Shown: positions 1-8,581, numbered from the stretch's first letter. The stretch is DNA of 64,000 nt from Rheinheimera sediminis (GCF_004005375.1 NZ_RZUF01000014.1:62001-126000); one strand, 5' to 3'. Numbers and translations are program-made. The notes: generated by a model from the sequence alone, not told the origin.

Positions 1-300
1 TTTTGTTCGTTCTGGAGGCGCTTTGAGCGCGAAAGGAGGAGCGAAGTTTAGTTATTCTAAATGAGCGACGAGTGAAGCTTCCGCTCCTGCTCACGCCCCT
101 TACCTACATCCATGTAGGCAACAAAGCTCAGGGCGCCGCCAGACGAACCCGAAGGGCAGCGCCTGGCCGGCCTTTCTGCTGCGTTAGCACTCGTTTATGT
201 AGAATAACTACACTGCACTCGCGCTGCCTTGCATAAAAACCGGCCAGACTGCTGCAAAAATAATCCTGAAACGTCAACACGCTCTAATCTTTCAGACGAA
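1..300. repeat. Large imperfect palindromic intergenic repeat (family A, copy 1)
   Basis: This gene-free stretch upstream of pssA is a folded repeat. Seen: an arm at about 5-21 (gttcgttctggaggcgc) is nearly the reverse complement of one at about 132-149, and TAGTTATTCTA at about 50 is the exact reverse complement of TAGAATAACTA at about 199. The right part (about 183-292) recurs at about 58697-58802 with short differences, including the shared string ccagactgctgcaaaaata. It has no coding potential that I can support. It resembles the non-autonomous palindromic repeats scattered in related genomes; mobility is inference only. The left edge is cut by the window. Confidence 0.7.
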
Positions 301-378
301 AAACACTAGGACTTTGTGCCGTTTTGCGGCAAGATCCAACTCATTAGAATTAAGCGCTGACTGAGAATTTCGCCTGTT

Positions 379-1722
379 ATGTTACAAACTTTGTTAAACA
401 GACGTCGTCTGGCTAAATTGCCAAAAACAGATCTGGTGGCTGAAACCGTTTCAGTGTTGTGGTCTGCCGCTGAATACAAAAGCACAGTGCTGGATCTGAT
501 CCAGCGTGCACAGCATCGTATTGTGATCACAGCTTTGTATCTGCAGGCGGATGAAGCAGGTGAGCAAATTCTACGGGCTTTATTTGCAGCTAAACAGCAA
601 AAACCTGATTTGCAGGTGACAGTCTATGTTGATTTTCATCGGGCCCGTCGCGGCCTGATAGGTCAGGACGGCGCACGAACCAACAACGATTTTTACCGTG
701 AAATTGCTAAAGACTACGATCATCCTATTCAAATCATCGGTGTTCCTGTTAAAAAGCGGGAGCTGTTTGGTGTCTTGCATTTAAAAGGTTTTGTCTTTGA
801 TCAAACTCTGCTCTACAGTGGTGCTTCACTGAACAATGTCTATCTGGCTGAACAAAACCGTTACCGTGCTGACCGTTATTTAGTGCTGCAAAATCAGGTG
901 ATGACTGACGCCATAGTGCAGGCGCATCAGCAATTATTTGGCGATAAGGAACAAACCCCAGAGCTGCTTGACGACGAAGGCTATGTCAGTCAGGCGGTCA
1001 AACGTCAGTCACGTTTATGGTTAAAACAGGCAAAAGCCACTCGGTATCAGTATGCAGATAAAAACGACTCTGCTTTACGCGCCTCACTATTGATCGGCTT
1101 AGGTCGTCGTCATAATGAGCTGAACAGTACAGTGTTGGCTTTGCTTGCTGTAGCTCAGCAGGATGTACTGATTTATACCCCTTACTTTAATCCACCCATA
1201 GCGTTAGCCCGTGCGCTGCGGAAGTGTTTAAAACGTGGCGTGTCTGTGACTATAGTGGTAGGCGACAAAACTGCGAATGATTTTTATATTCCGCCCGGTC
1301 AGCGTTTTAGCAAAATTGGTGGTTTGCCGTATTTTTACGAAACTATCTTGCGTAAGTTTGTTCGGGCGAATCAAAAATTTATTGATGCAGGTTTGCTGCA
1401 TGTCAAACTGTGGAAACATGAAGACAACAGCTACCACCTCAAAGGCTTAAGTGTGGACGGGGTAAAACATCTGTTTACCGGCCACAACTTGAATCCACGC
1501 GCTTTTGCATTGGATTTTGAAAACGGTATTTATGTTGAAGATGATCTGCAACAGTTGAAGGCTTTACTGGAGCAGGAAAAGCAAGTGATCACAGCACATA
1601 GCAGTGAAATATTGCATTATTCCGAAATAGAGACGGTGCGGGATTATCCTGAAGTGGTACAAAAGCTACTCAGCCAGCTGCGCCGCATAGGTGCGGATTT
1701 AGTGGTGAAACGGTTGATCTAA
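379..1722 (+). CDS. pssA: CDP-diacylglycerol--serine O-phosphatidyltransferase (phosphatidylserine synthase)
   Basis: This enzyme makes phosphatidylserine from CDP-diacylglycerol and L-serine, the first committed step to phosphatidylethanolamine, at the inner face of the cytoplasmic membrane. The 447-residue product matches the usual length of the phospholipase D-type enzyme of Enterobacteria. It carries two HKD motifs: HLKGFVFD from residue 134 and HLKGLSVD from residue 353, each followed by the expected small-residue/Asn stretch (SGASLNN; TGHNLN). There is no signal peptide or membrane helix, as is normal for this ribosome-associated peripheral enzyme. The gene is monocistronic and convergent with darP, with a hairpin between them. 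The Shine-Dalgarno before the ATG is weak. Recognition is firm. Confidence 0.95.
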   Translation: MLQTLLNRRRLAKLPKTDLVAETVSVLWSAAEYKSTVLDLIQRAQHRIVITALYLQADEAGEQILRALFAAKQQKPDLQVTVYVDFHRARRGLIGQDGARTNNDFYREIAKDYDHPIQIIGVPVKKRELFGVLHLKGFVFDQTLLYSGASLNNVYLAEQNRYRADRYLVLQNQVMTDAIVQAHQQLFGDKEQTPELLDDEGYVSQAVKRQSRLWLKQAKATRYQYADKNDSALRASLLIGLGRRHNELNSTVLALLAVAQQDVLIYTPYFNPPIALARALRKCLKRGVSVTIVVGDKTANDFYIPPGQRFSKIGGLPYFYETILRKFVRANQKFIDAGLLHVKLWKHEDNSYHLKGLSVDGVKHLFTGHNLNPRAFALDFENGIYVEDDLQQLKALLEQEKQVITAHSSEILHYSEIETVRDYPEVVQKLLSQLRRIGADLVVKRLI

Positions 1723-1734
1723 GCTTGGGATCCG

Positions 1735-1764
1735 GTGGGGTCTGGCTTTTTAGCCTGACCCCAC
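1735..1764. terminator. Hairpin between convergent pssA and darP
   Basis: A 12-nt stem, GTGGGGTCTGGC against GCCTGACCCCAC with one T-T mismatch, closes a T-rich loop (ttttta). It lies 13 nt after the pssA stop and 24 nt before the darP stop, so it could end both transcripts, although there is no clean T-run after the stem. The GGGGTC-GGC core recurs at 41948 and 49926, so it may instead be a short repeat element. Confidence 0.5.
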
Positions 1765-1787
1765 TGGGTCCAACGCTGCCCCAGAGA

Positions 1788-2315
1788 CTAGTCTTCCAAA
1801 ATAGCGGGTTTAATCAGCTGGAACAGTTCGCGGAATGCCTTAGGTGGCAGATCCTTTTCCTGTTCTCTTTTCGCATTACGTATCAGTGCACGTAACTGCT
1901 GTACGTCCACTTCAGGGAAAGCTGCAACAAATTCAGTTAAGGCATCTGGATTAGCAATCAGTTTATCGCGCCAGGTTTCCACTAAGTGAAACTTACGGGT
2001 CGCCGCCTGATTGGTGTTTCTAAGCACAGCTAAAGCACGTTCAATAGGCTCCAGATCACGGGTACGCATTAAACGACCAATAAACTGGATATGACGGCGC
2101 AGCGCTTCGTGTTTTTTCGACAGCTTATCAGCCAGCGCCAAAGCGTCTTTTAATTCATCATCTAAATCTAACTTAGCACGTGCAGCAGGGCTCAAAGAAA
2201 CCAGATCTTCCCCTAGTTTCTGCAATGCAGTCATCTCTTTTTTGACTTGGGTTTTACTTTTACCATGCTCAACATCCCAGTCGTCGCCATGGGTAAAGTC
2301 GGTCATATCGGCCAT
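1788..2315 (-). CDS. darP: Ribosome-associated protein DarP (YjgA, DUF615)
   Basis: This is a 175-residue, highly charged, all-helical protein of the DUF615/YjgA family. The family member DarP acts late in assembly of the 50S ribosomal subunit. Recognisable features are the acidic N-terminus, the segment QFIGRLMRTRD around the middle, and the C-terminal QLRALIRNAKREQ followed by KAFRELFQLIK. It lacks a signal peptide and is cytosolic. It is divergent from pmbA across a repeat-filled gap, which matches the conserved yjgA-pmbA neighbourhood of gammaproteobacteria and supports the assignment. The ATG at 2315 is preceded by an AAGAGA ribosome site. Confidence 0.93.
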   Translation of the reverse strand: MADMTDFTHGDDWDVEHGKSKTQVKKEMTALQKLGEDLVSLSPAARAKLDLDDELKDALALADKLSKKHEALRRHIQFIGRLMRTRDLEPIERALAVLRNTNQAATRKFHLVETWRDKLIANPDALTEFVAAFPEVDVQQLRALIRNAKREQEKDLPPKAFRELFQLIKPAILED

Positions 2316-2349
2316 AGAATTCTCTTACCATCTTAATTAATATACATAG

Positions 2350-2503
2350 TATACCCGATCTACTGAGCAATAGCAGCGGCGCCCTTCGTACTTGAAGCCT
2401 CAGCGGCGTTGACTGCGCTCATAGCCCCAGTCACATAGACAACTATGCTCCTGGGGTCTCTCTCGCTTGTCGCCTTGCTGCAACTCCAATTACTTTGGGC
2501 CGA
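2350..2503. repeat. Dispersed palindromic repeat (family B, copy 1)
   Basis: The darP-pmbA gap (2316-2618) is largely a repeat element. Its core (about 2407-2500: gttgactgc, then gtcacatag, then ggggtctc, then gcttgtc, then tactttggg) is the same series of blocks as the reverse complement of 41288-41418, and matches 32985-33090 and part of 58840-58880. Ends resemble ATACCC/GGGTAT. I found no gene in it. Confidence 0.7.
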
Positions 2504-2618
2504 GTTGTCCAACATAGCGGCAGCTGCGTTGGGCCCCTACGTCCAATTGCTGAGGAACTATGATAAGCTGGGTCCAAATTCTGGCAGTTAAAACAGAACA
2601 ACTCTGACAGGTAAAGCA

Positions 2619-3965
2619 ATGAGTCAAACCGAAGTTACAATCTGGCAAGAAATCGCCGAAGTAAAAGATGCGGTCAGCCAAGTGCTGGCGCATGCAAAAC
2701 AATTGGGTGCCAGCAGCGCTGAAGCCTCAATGAACCGCACCCGAGGTTTAAGTGTGGAAACCCGACATGGCGAAGTGGAAACCGTCGAGTTTAATCAGGA
2801 TGGCGGTTTAGGTATTAGTATTTATGTCGGTCAGCGCAAGGGTTCTGCCTCTACTGCTGATTTAAGCCCAGCTGCTTTAAAACGCACAGTCGAAGCTGCT
2901 ATTGATATCGCCCGTTATACCTCAGAGGACCCACATGCGGGTTTAGCTGACGCGGCCTGGCTGGAATTATCACCACCGGATCTGGATTTATTCCACCCTG
3001 CATCTGTCACTACCGAACAAGCTATTGAATGGTGTAAAGCTTCTGAAGAAGCAGCTTTTGCTTATGATGCCCGTATCACTAACTCTGAAGGCGCTTCATT
3101 TTCGTCGCATCAGGGCTTGAAGGTGTATGGCAACAGCCATGGTCAACTGGTCGGTTACCCAAGCAGCCGTCACAGCCTAAGCTGTGTCGTCATTGGTGAA
3201 GACGGCGACGATATGCAGCGCGATTACAGCTACACTGTGGCCCGCGAACTGAGCGCCTTACTGGACCCAGCCCAAATTGGCCGCGAAGCTGCTTTGGAGA
3301 CAGTACAACGCTTAAATGGCCGCAAGCTAGGCACACAAAAAGTGCCGGTGATTTTCCGTGCTGATATCGCCAGCAGTATTTTTGGTCATCTGGTATCCGC
3401 GATCAGTGGTGGCAGTATCTACCGCAAATCCAGCTTCCTGCTGGATAAAGTCGGCCAGAGCGTGATGTCAGACAAAGTAACTATTATTGAACGTCCGCAT
3501 TTAAAACAAGCCTTAGCGTCCAGCCCTTTTGATGGCGAAGGTGTGAAAACCCGTGATTTAACAGTGCTGGATAAAGGCGTATTAAATACCTACCTGACCA
3601 CCAGTTATTCAGGCCGCAAGTTAGGTTTACCCAGTACGGGTCATGCCGGTGGTATCCATAACTGGTTAGTGCAGCACGGCGATGCTGATTTAGCTCAGCT
3701 GTGCCGTGATATGGGCACCGGCTTGTTGGTAACCGAACTGATGGGGCAGGGCGTCAATACAGTCACAGGTGACTACTCACGTGGTGCAGCTGGTTTCTGG
3801 GTTGAGAATGGTCAAATTCAGTTCCCTGTATCTGAAATCACCATAGCTGGTACTTTGCAGCAAATGTTTATGGATATTCAGGCCATAGGCAAAGACGTGG
3901 ACCCTCGGGGTGGTGTGCTGACAGGTTCAGTACTGATAGGCCAGATGCAAATCGCAGGTCATTAA
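2619..3965 (+). CDS. pmbA: Metalloprotease subunit PmbA (TldE)
   Basis: PmbA/TldE pairs with TldD to form a heterodimeric zinc protease that, in E. coli, matures microcin B17 and degrades the CcdA antitoxin. PmbA is the partner subunit without the HExxxH site, and none is visible here. The 448 residues match the family length. Typical features include the N-terminal GLSVETRHGEVETVEF strand followed by GLGISIYVG, and the C-terminal block with STGHAGGIHNW, ELMGQGVNTVTGDYSRGAAGFW and PVSEITIAG. The protein is cytosolic. TldD is not in this window. A strong bidirectional hairpin ends the gene. Confidence 0.95.
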   Translation: MSQTEVTIWQEIAEVKDAVSQVLAHAKQLGASSAEASMNRTRGLSVETRHGEVETVEFNQDGGLGISIYVGQRKGSASTADLSPAALKRTVEAAIDIARYTSEDPHAGLADAAWLELSPPDLDLFHPASVTTEQAIEWCKASEEAAFAYDARITNSEGASFSSHQGLKVYGNSHGQLVGYPSSRHSLSCVVIGEDGDDMQRDYSYTVARELSALLDPAQIGREAALETVQRLNGRKLGTQKVPVIFRADIASSIFGHLVSAISGGSIYRKSSFLLDKVGQSVMSDKVTIIERPHLKQALASSPFDGEGVKTRDLTVLDKGVLNTYLTTSYSGRKLGLPSTGHAGGIHNWLVQHGDADLAQLCRDMGTGLLVTELMGQGVNTVTGDYSRGAAGFWVENGQIQFPVSEITIAGTLQQMFMDIQAIGKDVDPRGGVLTGSVLIGQMQIAGH

Positions 3966-3970
3966 AAACA

Positions 3971-4014
3971 AAAAGGGTGGCTCAGATTATTAACAATCTG
4001 AGCCACCCTTTTTT
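3971..4014. terminator. Bidirectional rho-independent terminator, pmbA / M3 peptidase
   Basis: A perfect 14-bp stem (GGGTGGCTCAGATT at 3975-3988 with AATCTGAGCCACCC at 3995-4008) has a 6-nt loop. It is flanked by A-run and T-run on the two sides, so it reads as a terminator in both directions between convergent genes. Confidence 0.95.
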
Positions 4015-4020
4015 CAGTTG

Positions 4021-6204
4021 TTAGTTAATACCGGTTTTTAAACCACGACGGATTAACAGTGCATCTGTAGTAGGTTCCTGACCACGGAAAGCTTTATAGG
4101 CTTCCATTGGGTCTTTGCTGTTACCAATAGACAGAATGTTTTTACGGAAGTTAATGCCGTTTTCCAGCTTTAAGCCACCCTGGTTTTGCACATGGGCATA
4201 GGCGTCAGCTGCCAGAATTTCACTCCACATATAAGCGTAATAACTGGCTGAGTAACCACCAGAGAAGACGTGAGCGAAGAAAGTCGACTTATAACGTGGT
4301 GGTACAGCAGCCAGATCCACACCGTGTTTCTTCAGTGCTTCTGCTTCAAACTTCTGTACATCCTGTAGTGGTGCATCAGCTGGCAGAGCATGCCATTCCA
4401 TATCCAACAGCGCCGCAGACATGTATTCCAGCGTATCAAAACCCTGGTTGAAGCTGCGTGACTTCATGATTTTTGCTAATAGTTCAGCCGGAATGGCTTC
4501 GCCTGTTTTGTAGTGCTTGGCGTAGTTGCCAATTACATCAGGGTGAGCTGCCCAGTCCTCCTGGAAAGTGGACGGGAATTCAACGAAGTCGCGTGATACT
4601 GAAGTACCAGCTAAAGTCGGGTAAGTTACATCGGAGAATAAACCATGCACTGCATGACCAAATTCATGGAACATAGTAGTGACGTTGTCATAGCTCACCA
4701 GCGTAGGTTCGCCAGCCGGGCCTTTCGGAATGTTCATCACGTTCACGACCACAGGCTTCTGATTCAACAGCTTGCTTTGTTCTACAAAAGAACTCATCCA
4801 GGCGCCGCCACGTTTACCGTCACGTGCGAAGTAGTCGGCATAAAACAACGCAATGCTTGTACCGTCAGCGTCAAAGACTTCATAAGCTTTTACATCAGGG
4901 TGGTACACAGGTAAATCCGGGCGCTCTTTCATGGTAATGCCAAACAGCTTGTTCATGGTGTAAAACATACCGTCTGTTAATACGCGCTCAAATTCAAAGT
5001 ACTCACGCACTTGGGCTTCGTCTAAATCGTATTTGGCTTTACGTACTTTCTCAGCGTAGAACTCCCAGTCCCAAGGCTGTAATTCGAAATCACCGCCAGT
5101 TTCTTTGATCATCGCCTGAATAGCTTCAGCTTCTTTTTTGGTGTTTTCGACCACTGCCGGTACCATAGAAGCGAACATATCCAATACAGCTTTAGGTGTT
5201 TTTGCCATAGTAGGTTCTAACTGGTAAGTTGCCCAGTTGTCATAGCCCAATAACTTAGCGCGTTCAGCACGTAACTGAGCTAAACGGGCAACTATAGGTT
5301 GGTTGTCTGTTTCGCCTGAAGTACCACGGTTTGCTGAGGCTTCCCATACTTTTTTACGTACATCGCGGTTTTCCAGTGAGGCTAAAGCTGGCTGACGAGT
5401 GGTGTTGGTAATTTCAATAATGAATTTACCTTCTTTGCCTTTAGCTTTTGCACCTTCGGCTGCCGCAGTAATTTCTGCTTCAGACAAACCAGCCAATTCT
5501 TCTTTGGTGTCGACATAAACAGCGATTTGATCTTTCATCGCCATCAGGTTTTGTTGATATTTGTTGGTCAGCGTAGACTGCTCTTCGTTTAATGCACGAA
5601 TTTTAGTTTTCTGTTCTTCAGTTAAGTTAGCGCCGGCGCGAACAAAGCGCTCGTAGTAATCTTCCACTAAACGAGTGGCTTCACCGTCTAAACCTAAGGT
5701 GGCGCGAGTGTCATACAAAGATTTGATCCGGGCAAACAACTCTGGGTTCAGGTTGATATTATCTGAATGCGCAGCAAATTTAGGCGCCATCTCAGCCTGA
5801 ATTTTCTGAATAGTTGGGTTGCTGATAGTGCCCGTCATGTTATAGAAAGTCGTAGAAGCGCGGCCTAACAGCTCTCCGCTTTTTTCCATAGCGACTATAG
5901 TATTGTCAAAAGTGGCTGCTTCGGTATTACCAGCGATAGCCAGGATCTCAGCCATATGCTGTTTGATACCTTCTTCCATGGCTGGTTGGTAATGTTCAAC
6001 TTTGATTTTATCGAATTCTGGGGCTTCGTATTGCAGAGTACTTTTTACGAATAATGGATTGCTCACAGCTACTTGCTCCGCTGCTGGTGCCGCAGTTTGT
6101 GCTTGCTCAACTGCAGCAGTGGTTTTAGCTTCTTCGGCTGGCTTGGAGCAGGCGCTTAAAGCGATTGCTGCACCAATAGCGCTGGCGATCAAGGTCTTAC
6201 GCAT
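4021..6204 (-). CDS. M3 family zinc oligopeptidase, lipoprotein (peptidyl-dipeptidase Dcp-like)
   Basis: This is a 727-residue M3 (thimet oligopeptidase/Dcp) metallopeptidase expected to cut short peptides. The zinc site HEFGH is at residues 513-517 within MFHEFGHAVHG, followed by the conserved DFVEFPSTFQEDW segment that supplies the third zinc ligand. C-terminal substrate-binding motifs FSGGYSASYYAYMWSE are also present. The N-terminus is a lipoprotein signal ending LSAC (Cys at about residue 19), so it is membrane-anchored in the envelope, unlike cytosolic E. coli Dcp. After the lipobox comes a low-complexity Ala/Glu/Thr linker. The start has a strong AGAGGGAAAG site. Peptidyl-dipeptidase specificity is inferred from family and length only. 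Confidence 0.9.
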   Translation of the reverse strand: MRKTLIASAIGAAIALSACSKPAEEAKTTAAVEQAQTAAPAAEQVAVSNPLFVKSTLQYEAPEFDKIKVEHYQPAMEEGIKQHMAEILAIAGNTEAATFDNTIVAMEKSGELLGRASTTFYNMTGTISNPTIQKIQAEMAPKFAAHSDNINLNPELFARIKSLYDTRATLGLDGEATRLVEDYYERFVRAGANLTEEQKTKIRALNEEQSTLTNKYQQNLMAMKDQIAVYVDTKEELAGLSEAEITAAAEGAKAKGKEGKFIIEITNTTRQPALASLENRDVRKKVWEASANRGTSGETDNQPIVARLAQLRAERAKLLGYDNWATYQLEPTMAKTPKAVLDMFASMVPAVVENTKKEAEAIQAMIKETGGDFELQPWDWEFYAEKVRKAKYDLDEAQVREYFEFERVLTDGMFYTMNKLFGITMKERPDLPVYHPDVKAYEVFDADGTSIALFYADYFARDGKRGGAWMSSFVEQSKLLNQKPVVVNVMNIPKGPAGEPTLVSYDNVTTMFHEFGHAVHGLFSDVTYPTLAGTSVSRDFVEFPSTFQEDWAAHPDVIGNYAKHYKTGEAIPAELLAKIMKSRSFNQGFDTLEYMSAALLDMEWHALPADAPLQDVQKFEAEALKKHGVDLAAVPPRYKSTFFAHVFSGGYSASYYAYMWSEILAADAYAHVQNQGGLKLENGINFRKNILSIGNSKDPMEAYKAFRGQEPTTDALLIRRGLKTGIN

Positions 6205-6409
6205 GGATCTTTCCCTCTGGGTATTTTGGTTGCTTTTTAGTTATGGATTTACACTGGAAACCATCAATTTATAACGGCTTGAGTATGCCAAAAGCAGGGC
6301 TGAAAGAACAGGTTTTGCAGTAAATGGCCTGATTAGTGGGATAAGCGGCAGTCAAGAGAGTGTTTTGTTTCTTAGTCCGATATTTATACTCTGATGGAAA
6401 CATAAAAAT

Positions 6410-6450
6410 AAGCACTCAGACGGTATGTTGAACCCACCGCCAAAGTGCTT
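6410..6450 (-). terminator. Probable terminator of the alpha/beta hydrolase gene
   Basis: Read on the minus strand, AAGCACT and AGTGCTT (7 bp) enclose an inner CGGT/ACCG stem and are followed by TATTTTTATG. It sits 30 nt after the stop of the gene ending at 6480. Confidence 0.7.
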
Positions 6451-6479
6451 TCTATGCGCTTTGATGCAGTTTGCTTACA

Positions 6480-7304
6480 TCAGACAGCTTTTAAAAATTG
6501 GATGAGATCCTGGCTTAAGCGGTCTTTTTCTGTGGCAAATAAGCCATGAGGTGCGCCATCGTATTCAATCAGTTCAGCGTCCGGAATAAAGTTATGGATT
6601 AAGCGGGACGAACTTTGAATGGGTACCGTGGCATCTTCGGTGCCATGGATCACTAACACAGGTACCTGTATGGCTGCTAAATCTGCCCTGAAATCAGTGG
6701 ACGGAAAAGAGTTCAGACACTGTAACGTAGCGCGTAAACTGCCTTGCATAGCTATGCCTTGCATCCAGGCTAAATAAGCGGAGCTAACCGGATTGGATAA
6801 TAAACTGATACCAAAAAATTTCTGGAAAAACGCGGTGTAAAAGTGCGGTCTGTCGGTTTTTAATGCCAAAGCTGTTTGTTCGAAAGTGGCTGCATCCGTG
6901 CCGCTTGGGTTATCCGGCGTCAGTAAACGAAAAGGTAAGACGGAGGAAATCAGCGCAATTTTACTGACTTTTTTGCCTTCAAAACGTGACATATAACGGG
7001 CTACTTCGCCGCCGCCCATCGAAAAGCCAACCAGAGCTACATCGGTCACAGCGGTGTGGTTGATCAGTTCAGCTAAATCGTCAGCCAGCGTATTGTAATC
7101 GTAACCATGCCAGGGCTGGGAAGAACGGCCAAAACCGCGTCTGTCGTAAGCAATGACTCTGTGGCCGGCATTGACCAAGGCTATGGCCTGATCCTCCCAG
7201 CTGTCGGAAGATAAAGGCCAGCCATGGATCAAAATCACAGTGCTGCCACTACCCCAGTCTTTGTAATAAAGCCGGGTATTGTCTTTGGTGGTGAAATAGC
7301 TCAT
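6480..7304 (-). CDS. Alpha/beta hydrolase (non-haem chloroperoxidase-like)
   Basis: This is a 274-residue single-domain alpha/beta hydrolase. Seen: the oxyanion region HGWPLSSDSWEDQ, the nucleophile elbow GFSMGGGE (Ser near residue 96), the acid in IHGTEDATVP and the catalytic His in GAPHGLF. The arrangement and the YDRRGFGRSSQPW motif are typical of the cofactor-free haloperoxidase/aryl esterase branch. Annotated 'chloroperoxidases' of this branch are mostly esterases or perhydrolases in vivo, so the natural substrate is unknown. There is no signal peptide, so it is cytosolic. It stands alone, with an AGGAG ribosome site and its own terminator. Confidence 0.85.
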   Translation of the reverse strand: MSYFTTKDNTRLYYKDWGSGSTVILIHGWPLSSDSWEDQAIALVNAGHRVIAYDRRGFGRSSQPWHGYDYNTLADDLAELINHTAVTDVALVGFSMGGGEVARYMSRFEGKKVSKIALISSVLPFRLLTPDNPSGTDAATFEQTALALKTDRPHFYTAFFQKFFGISLLSNPVSSAYLAWMQGIAMQGSLRATLQCLNSFPSTDFRADLAAIQVPVLVIHGTEDATVPIQSSSRLIHNFIPDAELIEYDGAPHGLFATEKDRLSQDLIQFLKAV

Positions 7305-7465
7305 GTCGTACTCCTTGTATTGGGCTGACTGGTGAGCATGGACTGATTTTAACCACAGATCTGTGGGCTAAGGCACACAGCGGCAAAGCAAGCTGGGCTT
7401 TGAATTTTGCAGCCAAATACATTATGGTGTTCGCAATCGAATTCTCTTTCCCATTGCAACAAGAC

Positions 7466-7541
7466 GGAGGTTATTTTTTTGAAAACAGCAATAAAGTCGC
7501 CGTCTTATCACGCTGCTTTTTTTACCGTCTTCCATTCTTAA
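7466..7541 (+). CDS. Putative leader peptide (about 20 codons, TTG start at 7479)
   Basis: The site GGAGG (7466-7470) is placed 8 nt before a TTG at 7479, opening a 20-codon frame that ends at TAA 7539-7541. The peptide is rich in aromatic/His codons near its end (Tyr-His-Ala-Ala-Phe-Phe-Thr-Val-Phe-His-Ser). A hairpin begins at the last base of its stop codon, and a second hairpin with a T-run follows downstream. This layout is what amino-acid attenuator leaders look like. However, the next gene is Rnk-like, not an aromatic biosynthesis gene. It is too short for homology and is called from layout alone. Confidence 0.45.
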
Positions 7542-7567
7542 GCCGGCTCCGTGTGACGGGGTCGGCT
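7541..7567 (+). promoter_or_regulatory. RNA hairpin directly after leader ORF
   Basis: AGCCGGCTCCG (7541-7551) pairs with CGGGGTCGGCT (7557-7567) over 11 bp including two G-U pairs, with a 5-nt loop. There is no following T-run, so it is more likely a pause or anti-terminator element than a terminator. Confidence 0.5.
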
Positions 7568-7614
7568 GTTCGTTACCCTCTCTGATTTTGATTATTTAAA
7601 TTCCGGAGTCTGGA

Positions 7615-8475
7615 ATGACTATCTTTATTAAAAAAACATCGGCTAAAACCGATGTTTCAGCGCTATTTTTTATGGCAAGTTCGGCTATTCACCCCTTACC
7701 GCCCTGGCGACTACAGCAGCTGTTGCAGCAACTAGGCTCTGTTGCGAACCACAAACGCAAAGCTCTGAGCGAAACTGGCATAGTGCCAGGCTGTTCGGCT
7801 CTGTTGCTGGATTTGTCTGATCAGACCGAATCTTGGATCACTTTGGTTTACCCACAACAAGCAAAACCAGAACAAGGTTTTATTTCGGTGTTATCCCCAT
7901 TAGGCGCGGCTTTATTGGGGAAAAATGTCGGGCAGGTGGCTGAAGTTCAGCTGTTTCGTCGCACTTTGCGTTTTATGTTGTGTGATCTGATGTCGGTCAA
8001 GCAACCCCCTGCTTTTACTTTTACCCCTTCTGTACAGGAGAAACTGATGAATCCAACTTTACCTGACCCAGTCTTACCTGAATTGCTGTTATCCAGTCTG
8101 GATCTGGACCGTTTAGATCAGCTGTTAAGCCGATTACCAGCGACAGATCCGGCCCGTTTACTATTGGAGCAAGAACTGGAACGAGGTGCTGTGGTTGAAC
8201 CCGAAGAAATTCCAAAGGACGTGGTTACTATGAACTCTACAGTTCGGCTGCGTTTACTAAAAACAGGTGAAGAACCTTGCCTGACACTGGTGTATCCAAA
8301 AGATCTGGATGCGACGGGCGATAAAGTCTCAGTGCTGGCTCCTGTAGGTTCAGCTTTGCTTGGCTTACGTGAGGGCGATGAAATTCACTGGCCTATGCCT
8401 GATGGCGATATTCAACCGATACAAGTACTGCAATTGGTTTACCAGCCAGAAAGGGCAGGACAGTTGCACAGATAA
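7615..8475 (+). CDS. Tandem Rnk-like protein (double GreA/GreB C-terminal domain)
   Basis: The 286-residue frame contains two copies of the GreA/GreB C-terminal fold. The first (about residues 50-125) includes WITLVYPQQ and SVLSPLGAALLGKNVG. The second (residues 145-286) is a complete Rnk-type protein with the helical N-terminal hook, DVVTMNSTVRLR and SVLAPVGSALLGLREGDEIHW. Rnk binds RNA polymerase near the secondary channel and was named as a regulator of nucleoside diphosphate kinase. An ideal AGGAG lies 6 nt before the in-frame ATG at 8047, so a 142-residue Rnk (the normal size) is probably made independently. The long form from 7615 has a GGAG site. The ATG at 7672 is a third possible start, with no visible ribosome site. 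It precedes apbE by about 100 nt. Confidence 0.75.
   Translation: MTIFIKKTSAKTDVSALFFMASSAIHPLPPWRLQQLLQQLGSVANHKRKALSETGIVPGCSALLLDLSDQTESWITLVYPQQAKPEQGFISVLSPLGAALLGKNVGQVAEVQLFRRTLRFMLCDLMSVKQPPAFTFTPSVQEKLMNPTLPDPVLPELLLSSLDLDRLDQLLSRLPATDPARLLLEQELERGAVVEPEEIPKDVVTMNSTVRLRLLKTGEEPCLTLVYPKDLDATGDKVSVLAPVGSALLGLREGDEIHWPMPDGDIQPIQVLQLVYQPERAGQLHR
7634..7671 (+). promoter_or_regulatory. Terminator-like hairpin and T-run inside the 5' end of the Rnk-like ORF
   Basis: AAACATCGG (7634-7642) and CCGATGTTT (7649-7657) form a 9-bp stem with a 6-nt loop. TATTTTTTAT follows about 8 nt later (7664-7673). It lies within the first 20 codons of the frame beginning at 7615, which makes either that start or a terminator role doubtful. 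Together with the leader peptide it would complete an attenuator. Confidence 0.5.
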
Positions 8476-8581
8476 ATCTGCACTGGGGCGATGGTTAAGC
8501 CATTAGATCAGATAAGTGCAAAGCTTTGACCAAAGGCTCTGTGGGATAATAACCACAGAGCTGTTCTGAAGGAAAACCGAT

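Noticed and set aside
7400-7585. 61-codon frame upstream of the Rnk-like gene
   Set aside because: It overlaps the better-supported leader peptide in a different frame and runs through both hairpin arms; no ribosome site.
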